A stretch of DNA of 64,000 nt from positions 21,611,421 through 21,675,420 of the forward strand of contig CM047431.1 in NCBI GenBank assembly GCA_026168455.1, given 5' to 3'. The notes under the pieces are model-generated. The model was not told the DNA's origin and searched no databases. It saw only the letters and a program-made list of their open reading frames with translations. The translations under genes were made by a program, and so were the position numbers. Numbering within the stretch: the first letter of the stretch is position 1; the number at the start of each line of letters is the position of its first letter. Positions 46,501-57,240 of the stretch are shown in pieces. The DNA is from Theocolax elegans. Its lineage: Eukaryota > Arthropoda > Insecta > Hymenoptera > Cerocephalidae.

Positions 46501-47850
46501 ATTTTAAAACATCACTTTTCAGATTACAATTTTTTCTTTGTTATAGTATGGAACCATTATCAAGTTCTATTACCGCGATTTTTGTAACTCGATTATTATT
46601 CTTCGGTTCCAGAGATATGGGCAATCAAAGATTTCACTAAAAAAATTTATAACGCTAACTAACTTAACTAATTATGAATTTTTCGAAGTGTAAAACGAGT
46701 GTAGGACTCGTTGGACCTTTTTCCAAAATTTTAAGTGAATGGAATGCCTTTAATTGCCTTTTGCCCGAAATCTTTTGATGTAGATAACTCAATTTTTTCG
46801 AGTTTTCCTTTTTTTTACTCAAAACTAATCGATAGAATGACTCTAAATTTTCTCAGCATAAACCAATATTAAGCTTTATCATTATGATTCTTATTAAACA
46901 AATTCGACTAATTAATTTCAAAGATAAAATAGGTTAAAAAACAAGAGTAAAAATCTTTTATTCTCAATAAAGTAGATTTAGTCAAAATTCATCTGATTCT
47001 AAAGTATCGCTTGCAACATTACAAATTATCAAAAACAAAATTTTCAAATGACGATAAAACAAAAGCAAATCAATATCCAACAAAAAAGTTGTCTTCCCAA
47101 ATACGCAAAAAGAAAATAAAATCACATGCCTAAGCCGAACAATATTGGCCGAGCAATTTTAGAAAGACAGTGGCATACGTACACACATGCAAACACACAC
47201 CCACATACATATGAGATTATTTAGATTACCCAATAAACGTATGTCAAAATTCGTTTATTGGGTAATCTAAAAATACTTTGTCCGTATTATCACATAGTTT
47301 TTTGTAGGACAAAAAGCATTACTCAAAATTATATCTTACCAAATGTAAAACATTCAGGATCAGTGAGACCAAATACTTCAAATGCTTTCACAAAATTTGA
47401 ACCATTGTCTGTTACTGTTGCAACAATTTTTTTATCCTCTATTTCGTACGCCTTGTATATTGCGGATAAGGTTTCTGCAATATTTTGAAAATCGTGCGTA
47501 CCCGGAAACCTTTGGCAAGCCAAAGCAGCTGATTTTCTTTCTAAAGTCTTATCATCAAGCTAAATTAGTAAGTACATAAAAGATTATAAATTAATGTTGC
47601 AGACATATTCTAGTTATATATAAACCTTTCATTCCCAGTGAGCCGTAACTCCTAAGAATCGACGTTTATTGCCGGTCCAAATGTCAGCAGTTGTACACAC
47701 ATAGGAAGCCAATGCAAGGGCTTTTTTAATTTCCGCACATAAACTATTATAAATTGCATCAGTCTTTTTTCCAACTTTATATCGCGTCATGTGTTTCATT
47801 GGTTCTCTGCCATGTATAATTTGAAAATCTTCAAACGATTTTAATTTTAT
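43563..47850 (-). pseudogene. hAT transposase, five recognisable exons on the minus strand
   Basis: Exons inferred from splice signals and homology, in transcript order: about 47850-47626 (TADIWTGNKRRFLGVTAHW), 47563-47340 (LERKSAALACQRF, IVATVTDNGSNFVKAF; donor GGTAAGAT), 46141-about 45822 (acidic stretch, then HFRCASHTLNLLATKDA), 45596-45108 (LARPVVTRWNSLYD; donor CAGGTGAA) and 43999-43563 (acceptor ATTAG; FAAIAALVHPK and the dimerisation motif ALSSSASVERLFS). The exon 4/5 junction keeps the frame. These are the RNase H-like catalytic and C-terminal dimerisation regions of hAT transposases, which cut and paste the element. The N-terminal BED zinc finger was not found. In my reading an in-frame TGA lies at 47629-47631, just before the first donor, so this copy is probably inactive. 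Confidence 0.82.
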
Positions 47851-48177
47851 TTAATTAAACAAATTGAATTATAAACAGCATAATAGTATATTGTGTGCCG
47901 AGTGTAAAGTGAGCTTTTTTATTGCGAGTATGGATTTGCAGTACGAGATGCAGGTGAGCTAGCACAAGCTGAAGGCGAGTGAATTGATCACCGAAGCCGA
48001 ATATTGCAAATACACGAGGTAAAAAAGTCCACTTAGACCTTGGTGCAAACTATATTTTTTGTAACAAGCGTACGAATGTCCGTGTTTAAAAGGCTGTAGA
48101 AATCGATAAACTATGCAATTATTAGGGTAATAACTTCATTTTCAATCGCCGCCAAATTCAATTTTATATATGTATAT

Positions 48178-48640
48178 GGGTCATTTCACGTCAACTTTAA
48201 ATTTCAAAATTTTAAAATTGATGAAAATACGTGTACTCGCCAGAAAACATATCAGAAGTATGTAGTTAAATGTTTAGGCAATTATTCCGAGAGGATTCAA
48301 AGTTATAGCTGCATAAAAAACTCGAATTTTCGCAAAAAATTCCATTTTTGCCTATTTCAAGCTTAAATAACTCAAAAACTATCAAACTTTTCTTATACAC
48401 ATTATATGGGAAAAAGTTGCTAAATTGTATGTCCTATTTTTTAAAAAATTTTCGAATCCTTAATTTCTACTTATTTAGCTCTCAGCGCTTACTAAATTTT
48501 CATTTGGTCGTAACTTTTTTTTGACATGATTGATTTTGACTTTACACCGCTCAAAAAATCAACTTTTTCATTAGCTTTCGATTGGTCGGGGTCAGGTTTA
48601 TGGCCGAGGCCTGTGACCAAAGTTATGGCCAATTCAACGG
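48178..48640. mobile_element. TA-flanked element, single arm inside the hAT transposon
   Basis: Preceded by TATATATGTATAT, it starts GGGTCATTTCACGTCAACTT, the same terminal layout as FB1, FB2 and the 51454 element but with a different body. No inverse arm was found nearby; right boundary approximate. Confidence 0.55.
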
Positions 48641-48715
48641 ACAAGAAAAATCTAATCCGTGCAAATACCACGAAATTGATTTGACCACCGACGAGAAAAA
48701 ATCAATAAAATTTTA

Positions 48716-49386
48716 TTAATTAAATTTATTAATATGCGGAGGCAAGAGGATATTTGTGGGCTCAACCAGAGATTTGCGAATAACATTTTTAGAGCCTGGC
48801 TCCATTTCTCCTCTCCTGGTCCATTCCTTTTTTTGATAGTGGTTGATTCGATCTCTACTATCCCACAAACAGATGAAGCAGGGATATTTAGTGAATCCTG
48901 ATTGTTGACCAAGAATAAGTGTTGCGATCTTTAGATCACCGCATATTTTCCATTTGTGCTCTGCGTATTTTTTTTGCGATGAGGAATAAAGCATGGATCA
49001 GCTTGAAAGCAGTAGCACAAAACTTCCTGGGAAATCAAAAGAGTGATCAGTATCAGGTTCTGGTTAATGAACTGTTGGAGAATTACCAGAAATTGGGTTG
49101 TTTGATGGATTTAAAATTGCATTTCCTACATTCTCATCTGGACTATTTTCCCACGAATCTCGGGGACTACATTGAAGAACAAGGTGAACGATTTCATCAG
49201 GATATACAGGAAATGGAACGTAGATACCAAGGAAGATGGGACATAAACATGATGGCAGATTTTTGTTGGATGTTAAAGAGGGATACTGAAACGAAAGGAA
49301 AAAAGAGAAAAAGAAATCTACTTCACAGATCGTTTGAAGAGGCAAGGGTTCGGTACATTTTTAGGATTAGGGGTGGTTCTCTGTAG
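48716..49386. pseudogene. Unrecognised repeated arthropod gene family, copy 2, halves in opposite orientation
   Basis: The N-terminal half is on the minus strand (48994 to about 48716): KWKICGDLKIATLILGQQSG, then FTKYPCFICLWDSRDR and NVIRKSLVEPTNILLPP. The C-terminal half is on the plus strand (about 48970-49386): AVAQNFLGNQKSDQYQ, LHFLHSHLDYFPTNLGDY, EEQGERFHQDIQEMERRYQG and MMADFCWMLKR. In copy 1 (24663-25480) both halves are on one strand, so this copy has an internal inversion. The halves meet head to head around 48970-48994. The conserved CxxC-WDSR and RFHQD signatures are intact in each half. Function unknown; no single frame can make the protein. Confidence 0.7.
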
Positions 49387-49760
49387 ACTTAGGGGGTTGC
49401 GAATTTTAAAAATCTATAAAAGATGCTCCGTACTTGAGTCTACTCCACCGCCAGATACTCCAATTCCATTAATCCACGCAATTTTCTGCCGTGACAAGAA
49501 TTTTTCCGTATTAGGGGTGGTTTTTTGCAGCCTTAGGGGATTGCATGGCTCTGAAACCCCAAACTTTAAATTTAGCCCCTTAAAATACAGATTTACTGTC
49601 GAGTTTATCTATAAATATGTGTTATAAACGGAAGAATCCAAGTTTAGAAGGAATTTTTCGAATTTTAGGGGTAGTTTACCCCGATTACGAAAAATTGGAG
49701 GGTGCTAAACCGATTCTAACGATGGATTCGGATTCAGCGGGCAAAAATACGTCTAAGTAC
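49366..49760 (+). repeat. Downstream modules of the unknown family
   Basis: ATTAGGGGTGGTT followed by a CTGTAGACTTAGGGG-like block occurs near 49366 and again near 49508 (about 142 bp apart), with a weaker third at 49660. Further on, GGATTCGGATTCAGCG at about 49726-49741 matches the core downstream of copy 1, in the same orientation relative to the coding half. Confidence 0.65.
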
Positions 49761-50129
49761 ATAGGTGGGATCTTTGGAACAGACCACTTTTTTTTTGTGT
49801 GCCTGTGTTATTGTTTTTATTTTATTCACGTGTAAAATAATGTTACACCGTGTACAACAGTAATGTGTACTACTTTTGTGTACAAACATTAAGTGTTTAA
49901 TTCTTGGGTGTACCAATCCACCCTTGCCGTTTAATTATAGTAGTGATATCTGAGCGCCTGAACAATGAGATTAATTTTTATTTTGATTTATCGAATATAA
50001 TTTAAAAATTAAATTTAATTATTAATTATAATCATATTTATAATTATCATACTTTTAATTATTAAATGATTTTGATTCTTAATTGAAATAATTTTGAATA
50101 ATAAATCATATCGATTTATGAATTATATT

Positions 50130-50780
50130 TGGTTTAATTAAAAATCATTTTGATTTGTTAATTAAATAAAATTTAATTAAAAATTCAAACTGATTTGTTA
50201 ATTAAATGAAATTTAATTTAAAATCAATCTGACTTGTTAATTAAATCAAATTTAATTAAAAATTCAAACTGATTTGTTAATTAAATCAAATTTAATTAAA
50301 AATTCAAACTGATTTGTTAATTAAATCAAATTTAATTAAAAATACAAACTGATTTGTTAATTAAATTAAATTCAATTTAAAATCAATCTGACTTGTTAAT
50401 TGAATCAAATTTAATTAAAAATTCAAACTGATTTGTTAATTAAATTAAATTCAATTTAAAATCAATCTGACTTGTTAATTAAATCAAATTTAATTAAAAA
50501 TTCAAACTGATTTGTTAATTAAATTAAATTCAATTTAAAATCAATCTGACTTGTTAATTAAATCAAATTTAATTAAAAATTCAAACTGATTTGTTAATTA
50601 AATTAAATTCAATTTAAAATCAATCTGACTTGTTAATTAAATCAAATTTAATTAAAAATTCAAACTGATTTGTTAAATAAATCAAATTTAATTAAAAATT
50701 CAAACTGATTTGTTAATTAAATCAAATTTAATTAAAAATTCAAACTGATTTGCTAATTAAATTTAATTTAATTTAAAATC
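50130..50780. repeat. 40-bp subterminal tandem array, right (about sixteen units)
   Basis: The unit includes CAAACTGATTTGTTAATTAA and ATTTAATTAAAAAT. Two subtypes alternate (CAAACTGATTTG and CAATCTGACTTG). Inverse-oriented counterpart of the left array. The right array is longer. Confidence 0.85.
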
Positions 50781-51129
50781 AATTTGATTCGTTAATTAAA
50801 TTAGGTTAAAAGAATAAATCATACTGGTTTGTAATTTATATTATGTTTAATTAAGAATCATTTATGATTTTTAATTAATATATGTTTAATTAAATATTTT
50901 TCTTGATTCTTGAATTGAATAATTTTTAATTAAAAAATATGTTTGATTATTAATTATGATTTATTTTTAAAAGAAATCTGCAACCCTGGTTCTAAGTTGC
51001 ATAAATTTAATTTTTTGTCAAAATATATACTTTTTTGAGGTATCACATATTTTGCGACGACGAAAATATGAGGCACTTCCGTGTAACGATCGTGCCTAAA
51101 AAAACACAAAAAAAAATTCAAAAATTAAC

Positions 51130-51430
51130 GTCGTCATTTTAAATTATCATAATTTTTTACAACTAACAATATCAAATATCACATTATAAAACTTATTTAT
51201 ATTATCATCATGTAATATTATGTAGTAAAAGTTAATACATTTTGAGATAAATATCTGTAAACCAGTGGGTGTTAAAAGAACTTGAAAAATTTAACGTTTT
51301 GAGGTTATAATAAGTTTTGAAAAAATAGATTTCAATATCTAAAAATTTTTTTGTTTTCTGAAAAAACATTTCGAATGTGTACCTAAAATTTGGTGCATTT
51401 TAAAATTTTGATCGGACGTGGAATGTCACA
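51130..51430. mobile_element. TA-flanked family arm pointing right
   Basis: Ends in GGACGTGGAATGTCAC against a TA repeat (51433-51453), i.e. an inverse terminal motif. The body is the inverse of sequence shared with 51454 onward (TTTTGAGGTTATAA, ACATTTCGAATGTGTAC). Confidence 0.6.
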
Positions 51431-51453
51431 AATATATATATATATATATATAT

Positions 51454-51930
51454 GGGGTATTCCACGTGAAGTGGTCAGATCAAAATTTTAAAATGCACCA
51501 AATTTTGAGTACACATTGCAAATGTTTTAGAATACAGAAAAAAATATTTAGGTACTGGAATTTATTAGCTCAAAAGTTATTCTAACCTCAAAAAGTGAAT
51601 TTTTTCCAGTTTTTTTCAACACCAGCTGGGTTCATCGCTATTTAACCCAAAATCTATCAACTTGTACTATACAACATTATATGTAACATTCGTTTGCTAA
51701 TTATGTGTAGAATTTATTCTTCTGGGTTAGAATTTCTAATCTCAAGGTCAATGTTACTTTAACTACATGTCAATATTCAACTTAAAAAAAGTGTAAGTTC
51801 GCCACAATTGATTTTTTTATCCAAAATTCTAAAAGAAAGCTTGGAGCAATACCTTCCAAATGGTCTGTAGCATTTTTATGGCCTTCAATTCTGTAAAAAG
51901 TTATGATAATTTAAAGAAAGACAAAAAATT
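51454..51930. mobile_element. TA-flanked family arm pointing left
   Basis: Starts GGGGTATTCCACGTGAAGTG after a TA run. The body is very similar to 38833-39300 and to 15347-15600. Together with 51130-51430 it brackets the TA run tail to tail. No complete palindrome could be closed on the right. Confidence 0.65.
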
Positions 51931-53324
51931 CACAAAAATTAACACGGTATTGCCCATTTAAATTTTTTAAAAAATTTGGTGTTTCTGGAGTAGTCCGTTC
52001 GCCTGTGCACTTAAAATGTAACCACGAACACTATAGTAAAATATAAACAGCGCGGCCATAATACGAGACAAGGGGGGACAACATCTGTCGCGTGTTAAGG
52101 CGGCTACGTTTTTTCGTAATATTTTCAAAACCATTTCAAATCTTTGGACAAATGATAATATATTTGTTAATTTTTACAAATTTATACAATATATTTATTT
52201 GAAAACCCAACATTTTTCCGGAAAAGCGGGGCATATAAATACTATAATTAAGTAGTTTGAAATAAAATAATAGTTAACTATTAATTTAAATGGTTTATAA
52301 AATATAATATTTTTGTAGCAAAATTTTGTCTTTTCTCTGAAATTTTCCGCTTTTCAAGAAAAATGCCAGGGATACCAAATATTTTTCAGATCGTCGTTAT
52401 TTAAAAAATCTTTTTTTTGAATACTGATTACGTGGCTCTGATTGAACTGGCAATATGACAACGTAACGAACGATGTATGACTTAAAAATTATTTGGGACC
52501 ACGTTTCGATCCGACTCTCGATATACCTTATATACCTCAGGTGTACCTACCTGAACAACGTTGGCGGTAGTGGAAACTATATTCCCACTACCATAGACGT
52601 CGTTCAAGTGTGGATATCTTTCGAATCTTTTTCTCATTAATTAAAGTGTATCGTCGATAGTCGTCCAGTGTCCCGCGTTGGTCGTACGATATATTTTACA
52701 TACTTTTGCATTTACTTTCAATATATTTGTTGTATGTATTATATATGCTGGGTGAGAGCACTTCTGTGCAGACGACGATCGTTTGTCCTGGGGGGGTCAT
52801 TGTGGGGTACCTGGACATCGTCTCTAAGTAGAAATATTTTTTAGAAAATTAGGTTCTTTTATAGCGCTTGATGATAAAAATAATGAAAATTTATTCTTCA
52901 TTTATGGTCCAGGCGATAGTTGAATGTTATTTATTATTCGTTGTCATAATATTTACTTGTACTGGTATTGCCGCTAATTTATTAATTGATAGTAAAATCA
53001 AATATTCGATATTTAAATAAGCATTTAATTTGAATAAATAATCAACGTACAACATTTCTTCAACGCCAACAGTTGGTACAATTTTAAACAAAGTTGTACT
53101 TTTTTTTGTAACGAGCTATCAATGACTTCAAAGTATGCTTAGAAGTTATAGTTGTATTTTTTAAATTTTATGTTATAATGATAAACTGTTTTAGATAAAC
53201 ACTTTTAATAGTTCGTTACGGAAACAGCACTATAATCCTTAAACATATGTCAAATGTGGTAGTTTGTGGAAAATATTTAAAAAAACTACTTTTATAAAAT
53301 TTCTAAAATTTGAATAGTATAAAA
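51931..53324. other. Non-coding stretch with a hairpin at 52552-52607
   Basis: No gene recognised. An imperfect hairpin around GGTAGTGG...CCACTACC lies at about 52565-52600, extended by GAACAACG/CGTCGTTC. At about 52810-52825 ACCTGGACATCGTCT occurs, identical to the repeat core of the 17629-23893 element. Confidence 0.5.
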
Positions 53325-54679
53325 TGCATTAAATCTTCCTGAACAATATATTACCTGTAATAATTTAATGGATGAAATTTTGAAAGATAAATTAAGTAAA
53401 AATATTTTATATACTTCAAATGTCAAAATTATTTTCTCACCTACAAATGCTGATATAGCTCCTAATAATGAAATTATTAATAGAATAGTTTTGCTATGAC
53501 AATAAACAAATCACAAGTAGAATCATTTGAAAAAGTAGATATTTTTTACCAAGTCCAGTATTTAGTCACGGTCAATTATTCGTCACATTATCAAGAGTTT
53601 GTGACATGTCAGTTCTAAGTGCATGTCACTTAATTAGCGTATTATTATATTTGTATTCCAAAGCCCCGTAGCTTATAGGAATTAAATTATAACTCACTCG
53701 GAATCCAGCTACTCTAGACCATGAGGAAGGAGTACGCACTCCAGTGACACATAAACACACGTACAAAATCACTGTCCCTGTCAGTGTTCCGAATAATATA
53801 ATATTTATCCTTGTGTTGAGTAATCCTGTAGAGAAGGTTGAGGTCCTGTGCTGAATCCTGTACATTGTGTCCTGCAGAAGATCCTTACCTTGGATAATCC
53901 AGCTCGAGGTTGAAGTGATAAGAAAGCAAATGACTCAGAAACCTGGCGAGAAGGGATCAGCGGAGAAATATCCGGTGCCGTGTTGATGCCGTCGTTCCCG
54001 CATACCGCTCCTGAAACACATAAACAAACTCGGACAAACTCACATTAATACTGGTTTATTGATATGGAACTAGTATATTTTACCTATTGTTGGCGTTGTT
54101 CCTGTGGACGAGGCTCCGGGTTGATAGTATCCAGCAGTTAAGACGGTGCACGGGGACGGAGGTTTTCATTGCACCTAAACTATACGTGCATCGGATCGGC
54201 CAAGTCAAGCGAACGAGAGCCAACTGTTGCGCGTAGCGCATGCGCGCGGACGCGCTGATCGGTTCAACACGACGAACTCGGTGATTCCGAGTCGGGCCGT
54301 CGAGCGATACAGTTAATATAGAATTAGTTATTATTTACCAAGAGTGGTTATTTTTTTTATTGAATTGTTTTTCGAACTTCTGCAGGTGAGAATTCCTGCC
54401 TCGATTTCCCGTTCTTCCAGCTTCCGTATAAGCTGTAAAATTGTGCGTGTGTATGCGGTAATCGCGAGTTAAAGCTATATAAAATTGCCGCGTGAACGCG
54501 GCTGACGACCGTGACTAGTTTTTCGTTTTCATCGATTGTATAATTATCTTATTATTATTAAATATTCTAGCTACCGAATAAAAGTGTTGTTTATTTAATT
54601 TTTGGGAGCAGTTCATCCTGATCCTCAGTGAACGTGTTTTAAGTTAAAAATGAAAAAAATATGGTAGTAAGCTTTTGAA
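53325..54679 (+). pseudogene. PIF1/Helitron-type helicase C-terminal remnant, split by a solo LTR
   Basis: On the + strand 53325-53599 reads LPEQYITCNNLMDEILKDKL, then SPTNADIAPNNEIINRI, several stops, and finally SPVFSHGQLFVTLSRV (motif VI of PIF1-type helicases such as those in Helitrons). The reading frame resumes after the LTR at 54642-54679 to a stop. The ATPase core upstream was not found. Stops near 53498-53520 make it non-functional. The motif order is the same as in Helitron Rep-helicase C termini; a host PIF1 pseudogene is less likely given the setting. Confidence 0.7.
53600..54641 (+). mobile_element. Long solo LTR, copy 2 (1042 bp)
   Basis: Starts TGTGACATGTCAG, ends AACGTGTTTTA, with a perfect 4-bp duplication AGTT (53596-53599 and 54642-54645). 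Same family as 4767-6100 but lacking roughly 300 bp of the middle. The conserved parts include GCCCCGTAGCTTATAGGAAT, GAGAATTCCTGCCTC and GACCGTGACTAGTTT. TATA and AATAAA signals are in the same order. It lies inside the helicase remnant, directly after the LSRV codons. Confidence 0.87.
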
Positions 54680-55828
54680 AATGATTCTAACAAACTATCA
54701 GGGTGCGATACTACTTAAATACTTTTCGTGGAGAATTTAAAATATATAAAGAGAATATTGTAAAAAACATATACAATTCGCTTTTACATACATATTGGGC
54801 GCCAGTCGCTCATTGATGTGACGAATAATTAAACAAAGTAATAAATCCTTGTCTGCATACGCTTGCTGCTCGGGCATTCGTGACCATGAAAAAGGGTAAT
54901 AGTGTACCGTACGCATTTACCTCTCACGAACTGCAACCAATGAATAAACTTGCGCCTCGCTCTCTCAACACACTCCAATTTTCTCAAACGTGGAAGTTGC
55001 TGCGTAAATAGAGTAACGAAAGAAAGGTAAAAATCTTTCGCGATTAAACACTTTCGATAATAGACCATCAAACTCTGATCCCCGTCGGCACTGGCCTCAA
55101 CTCATCCGTGCGCGCATGCGCACTGCGCTGAAATCGGCACAAAGCGAGAGTTTGTCCATGTGATCGGCCATCGATGTACGATACATACGATACATACGAT
55201 TTCGGTCACCGAGTTGTCAACGGAACTCTTCGTTCGGATGCTAACGGCGGGGTGAATCTCCTTTGACTCTGGCTTGCTGTGAAACTGACTTCAAGCTCCC
55301 GGGAGTATTTGCAGTAAGTCTCCTAGCTGTAGGAGTTTACTGTTATTCATAACGTTTAATTACAGGTGGGAAGGTTAGTGTTCCCCTAACTTCTCAATTC
55401 ATATCAACAAGTTATATTATTCCTTTTTAACTGTCCTTGCTACATGTTTCCTATTATCCTATTCCCTAGTAGTGTGCTTCTTCTTATTTTACAATATTTT
55501 TACAAGAAACTCTGCACGAGACCTCGCCAGTCAACGGAGTCACCCATGATACGTATTGCTGTTCCTCAGAGTTGGGACAGGATGCAACTTTCTGAAGGTG
55601 TCCAGCCATCGATGCACCTACTAGTTAGAGGTGAATCTGTTGGCTTCCTGCTCGATCATCTCCTGGGCTCCTGAAGGGATACTGATGGTGTTCGCCCTGG
55701 TCAACGAGACCAATGCTGTTTTCCTCCTTGTTGCAGTGCTCTGGTGTTGGATTGTGGGAAACTGGGGGGTTGAGTTCATGAGGATATTGTTGGAAAAGTT
55801 GTGGGTACTTAGGGCTACTTGGTGAGTA
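54680..55828. other. No recognised gene
   Basis: Mixed composition with a GC-richer stretch (55085-55330) containing GTGCGCGCATGCGCACTGCG. Frames of 76-80 codons (54829-55071 minus, 55444-55674 plus) have no known similarity. The segment ends at the TTAA (55829-55832) of the next element. Confidence 0.5.
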
Positions 55829-56050
55829 TTAACCCATTAACGCCCAAATGTCGCGATTTCGAGAGTTAAGTTTGAGGTGTTGTTCTGCAAAGTAGCATCA
55901 ATGAAAAAATATGAAACTGAAATATGATATGTTTTCGAGGGTGCTCTTTTTAATGACCATAGTTAAAATTTTCAAAAATCCCTTTTTGCCATGGAACATT
56001 GGGAATTTATGCAAAAAATCGGATTTTTCAACTTCAATTTTTTTTTTTAA

Positions 56051-56430
56051 AACTCAAATTTCGATGCCTATTCGGTTAGGTATATGCCTAAAACCTATTA
56101 AAATCGCGGCATTGGGATCTGATTTTAAAAAAAATACATTTTGCAAAGTCGGAAAATTTTTCATAATAACAAAATGGCGGCATAAGCAAAATATTTTTTA
56201 TTTAAATTTCATGATTTTTTTACTCAAAATCTATCTACTTTCGGAAAAAATTTTATACAATAAAAAAGTTTTAGAATCAATCATAGAATGCGTTTCAATT
56301 TTTTCAAGACTTTTGGGAAAAATTTTTAATTTTTGAAAAACCCAGAAAATCGAAAATTTGAAAAAGAATTTTTTTTTTATTGTAAACGTGTAGGAACATT
56401 GTTTCTTCAATTTTAAGACTTTTTATTTCT
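56051..56430 (+). repeat. 380-bp direct repeat, left copy (partner 57241-57620)
   Basis: AACTCAAATTTCG...TTTATTTCT. By eye, seven substitutions and no indels distinguish it from 57241-57620. The left copy ends exactly at the first base of the LTR and the right copy begins exactly after its last base. Confidence 0.92.
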
Positions 56431-57240
56431 TGTAACGGTGTGTGTCGAGTTTTGTGGAATAATGCGCGGAGATTACGTGAGTAGGGGTAACCCCGAGATC
56501 GCGCGTGACAAACTTACCTTCGCGCGCGATCGGACCTCTCGTGCACTCCGTCAACGGCTCGCCGATACCTCAACAGCTACCGTGTACGTTGATATGGGCT
56601 CCAGAAAGAGCTCACTTCCGGAAGTACCAAATCAGGATTGGCAGACGAGTACCGCGGGCACACGTGGGTTATCCCGACCGTATCCTCGTGAGCACACGTG
56701 GATTATCCCGACCGTATCTTCGTGAGCACACGTAGATTATTCCGACCGCACCCTCGTGAGCACACGTGGGTTATCCCGAACGTATCCTCGTGAGCACACG
56801 TGGATTATCCCGACCGTATCTTTGTGAGCACACGTAGATTATCCTGACCGTGTCCTCGTGAGCACACGTGGACTATCCCGACCGCCCCTCCGTGAACATA
56901 CATACTAGCCCGAACCGTATTACCGTGCGGGCATATACAATACCCGTTAGTCGCGTCCGTTTAGGAAACTAGTTATAAGACATCATTGTAAAGTTCGTAG
57001 ATCGCGTAATAATTAAGTATTTTGTCTTGTTTTGATTACAGACTAATTAGCTATTTCACCCGACCAAGACCAGGCGGGCTGGCAACATTTACACTATATC
57101 TTTTGTTTATTTTTTATATATCTGTACATAGTCTTAATGATAATTAGCCTTTATTATAAATATTCGTACTTTATTTCAAATTCCTTAAAACCTGAATCCT
57201 GGAATCTGAGCAAGGTCCGGCAAAGATTCACTCCGTTACA
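56431..57240 (-). mobile_element. Solo LTR (810 bp), minus orientation, related to the gypsy LTR at 58258
   Basis: + strand ends are TGTAACGGTGTGTGTCG and CACTCCGTTACA. The first 220 bp are the inverse of 58770-58990 in the right-hand gypsy LTR (shared GGAAGTGAGCTCTTTCTGG), while the rest differs, so the two LTRs share R/U5-type sequence but not U3. It contains a 34-bp minisatellite. No short target duplication is present; instead a 380-bp direct repeat flanks it. Confidence 0.78.
56659..56895 (+). repeat. 34-bp minisatellite in the LTR (about seven units)
   Basis: Units start at CACACGTGG/CACACGTAG near 56659, 56693, 56727, 56761, 56795, 56829 and 56863. Each includes TTATCCCGACCGTATCCTCG. 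Absent from the related LTR at 58258-58996. Confidence 0.9.

Larger units (their letters stand above)
41582..50988 (-). mobile_element. hAT-superfamily DNA transposon, 9.4 kb, with 8-bp target duplication
   Basis: The outer termini CAGGGTTGCA (41582) and TGCAACCCTG (ending 50988) are inverted and flanked by a perfect 8-bp duplication GTTCTAAG (41574-41581 and 50989-50996), the signature of hAT insertion. Inside: 40-bp subterminal arrays at both ends in opposite orientation, a 337-bp tandem repeat, a five-exon transposase on the minus strand, a TA-flanked arm and a rearranged copy of the unknown gene family. A second TIR-like block at 42176 matches the right end better than the outer left end does. 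Confidence 0.85.

Noticed and set aside
41703..50780. CRISPR-like regular repeats (40-bp period)
   Set aside because: There are no unique spacers between units, the sequence is extremely AT-rich, and they sit at both ends of a hAT transposon in a eukaryotic setting.
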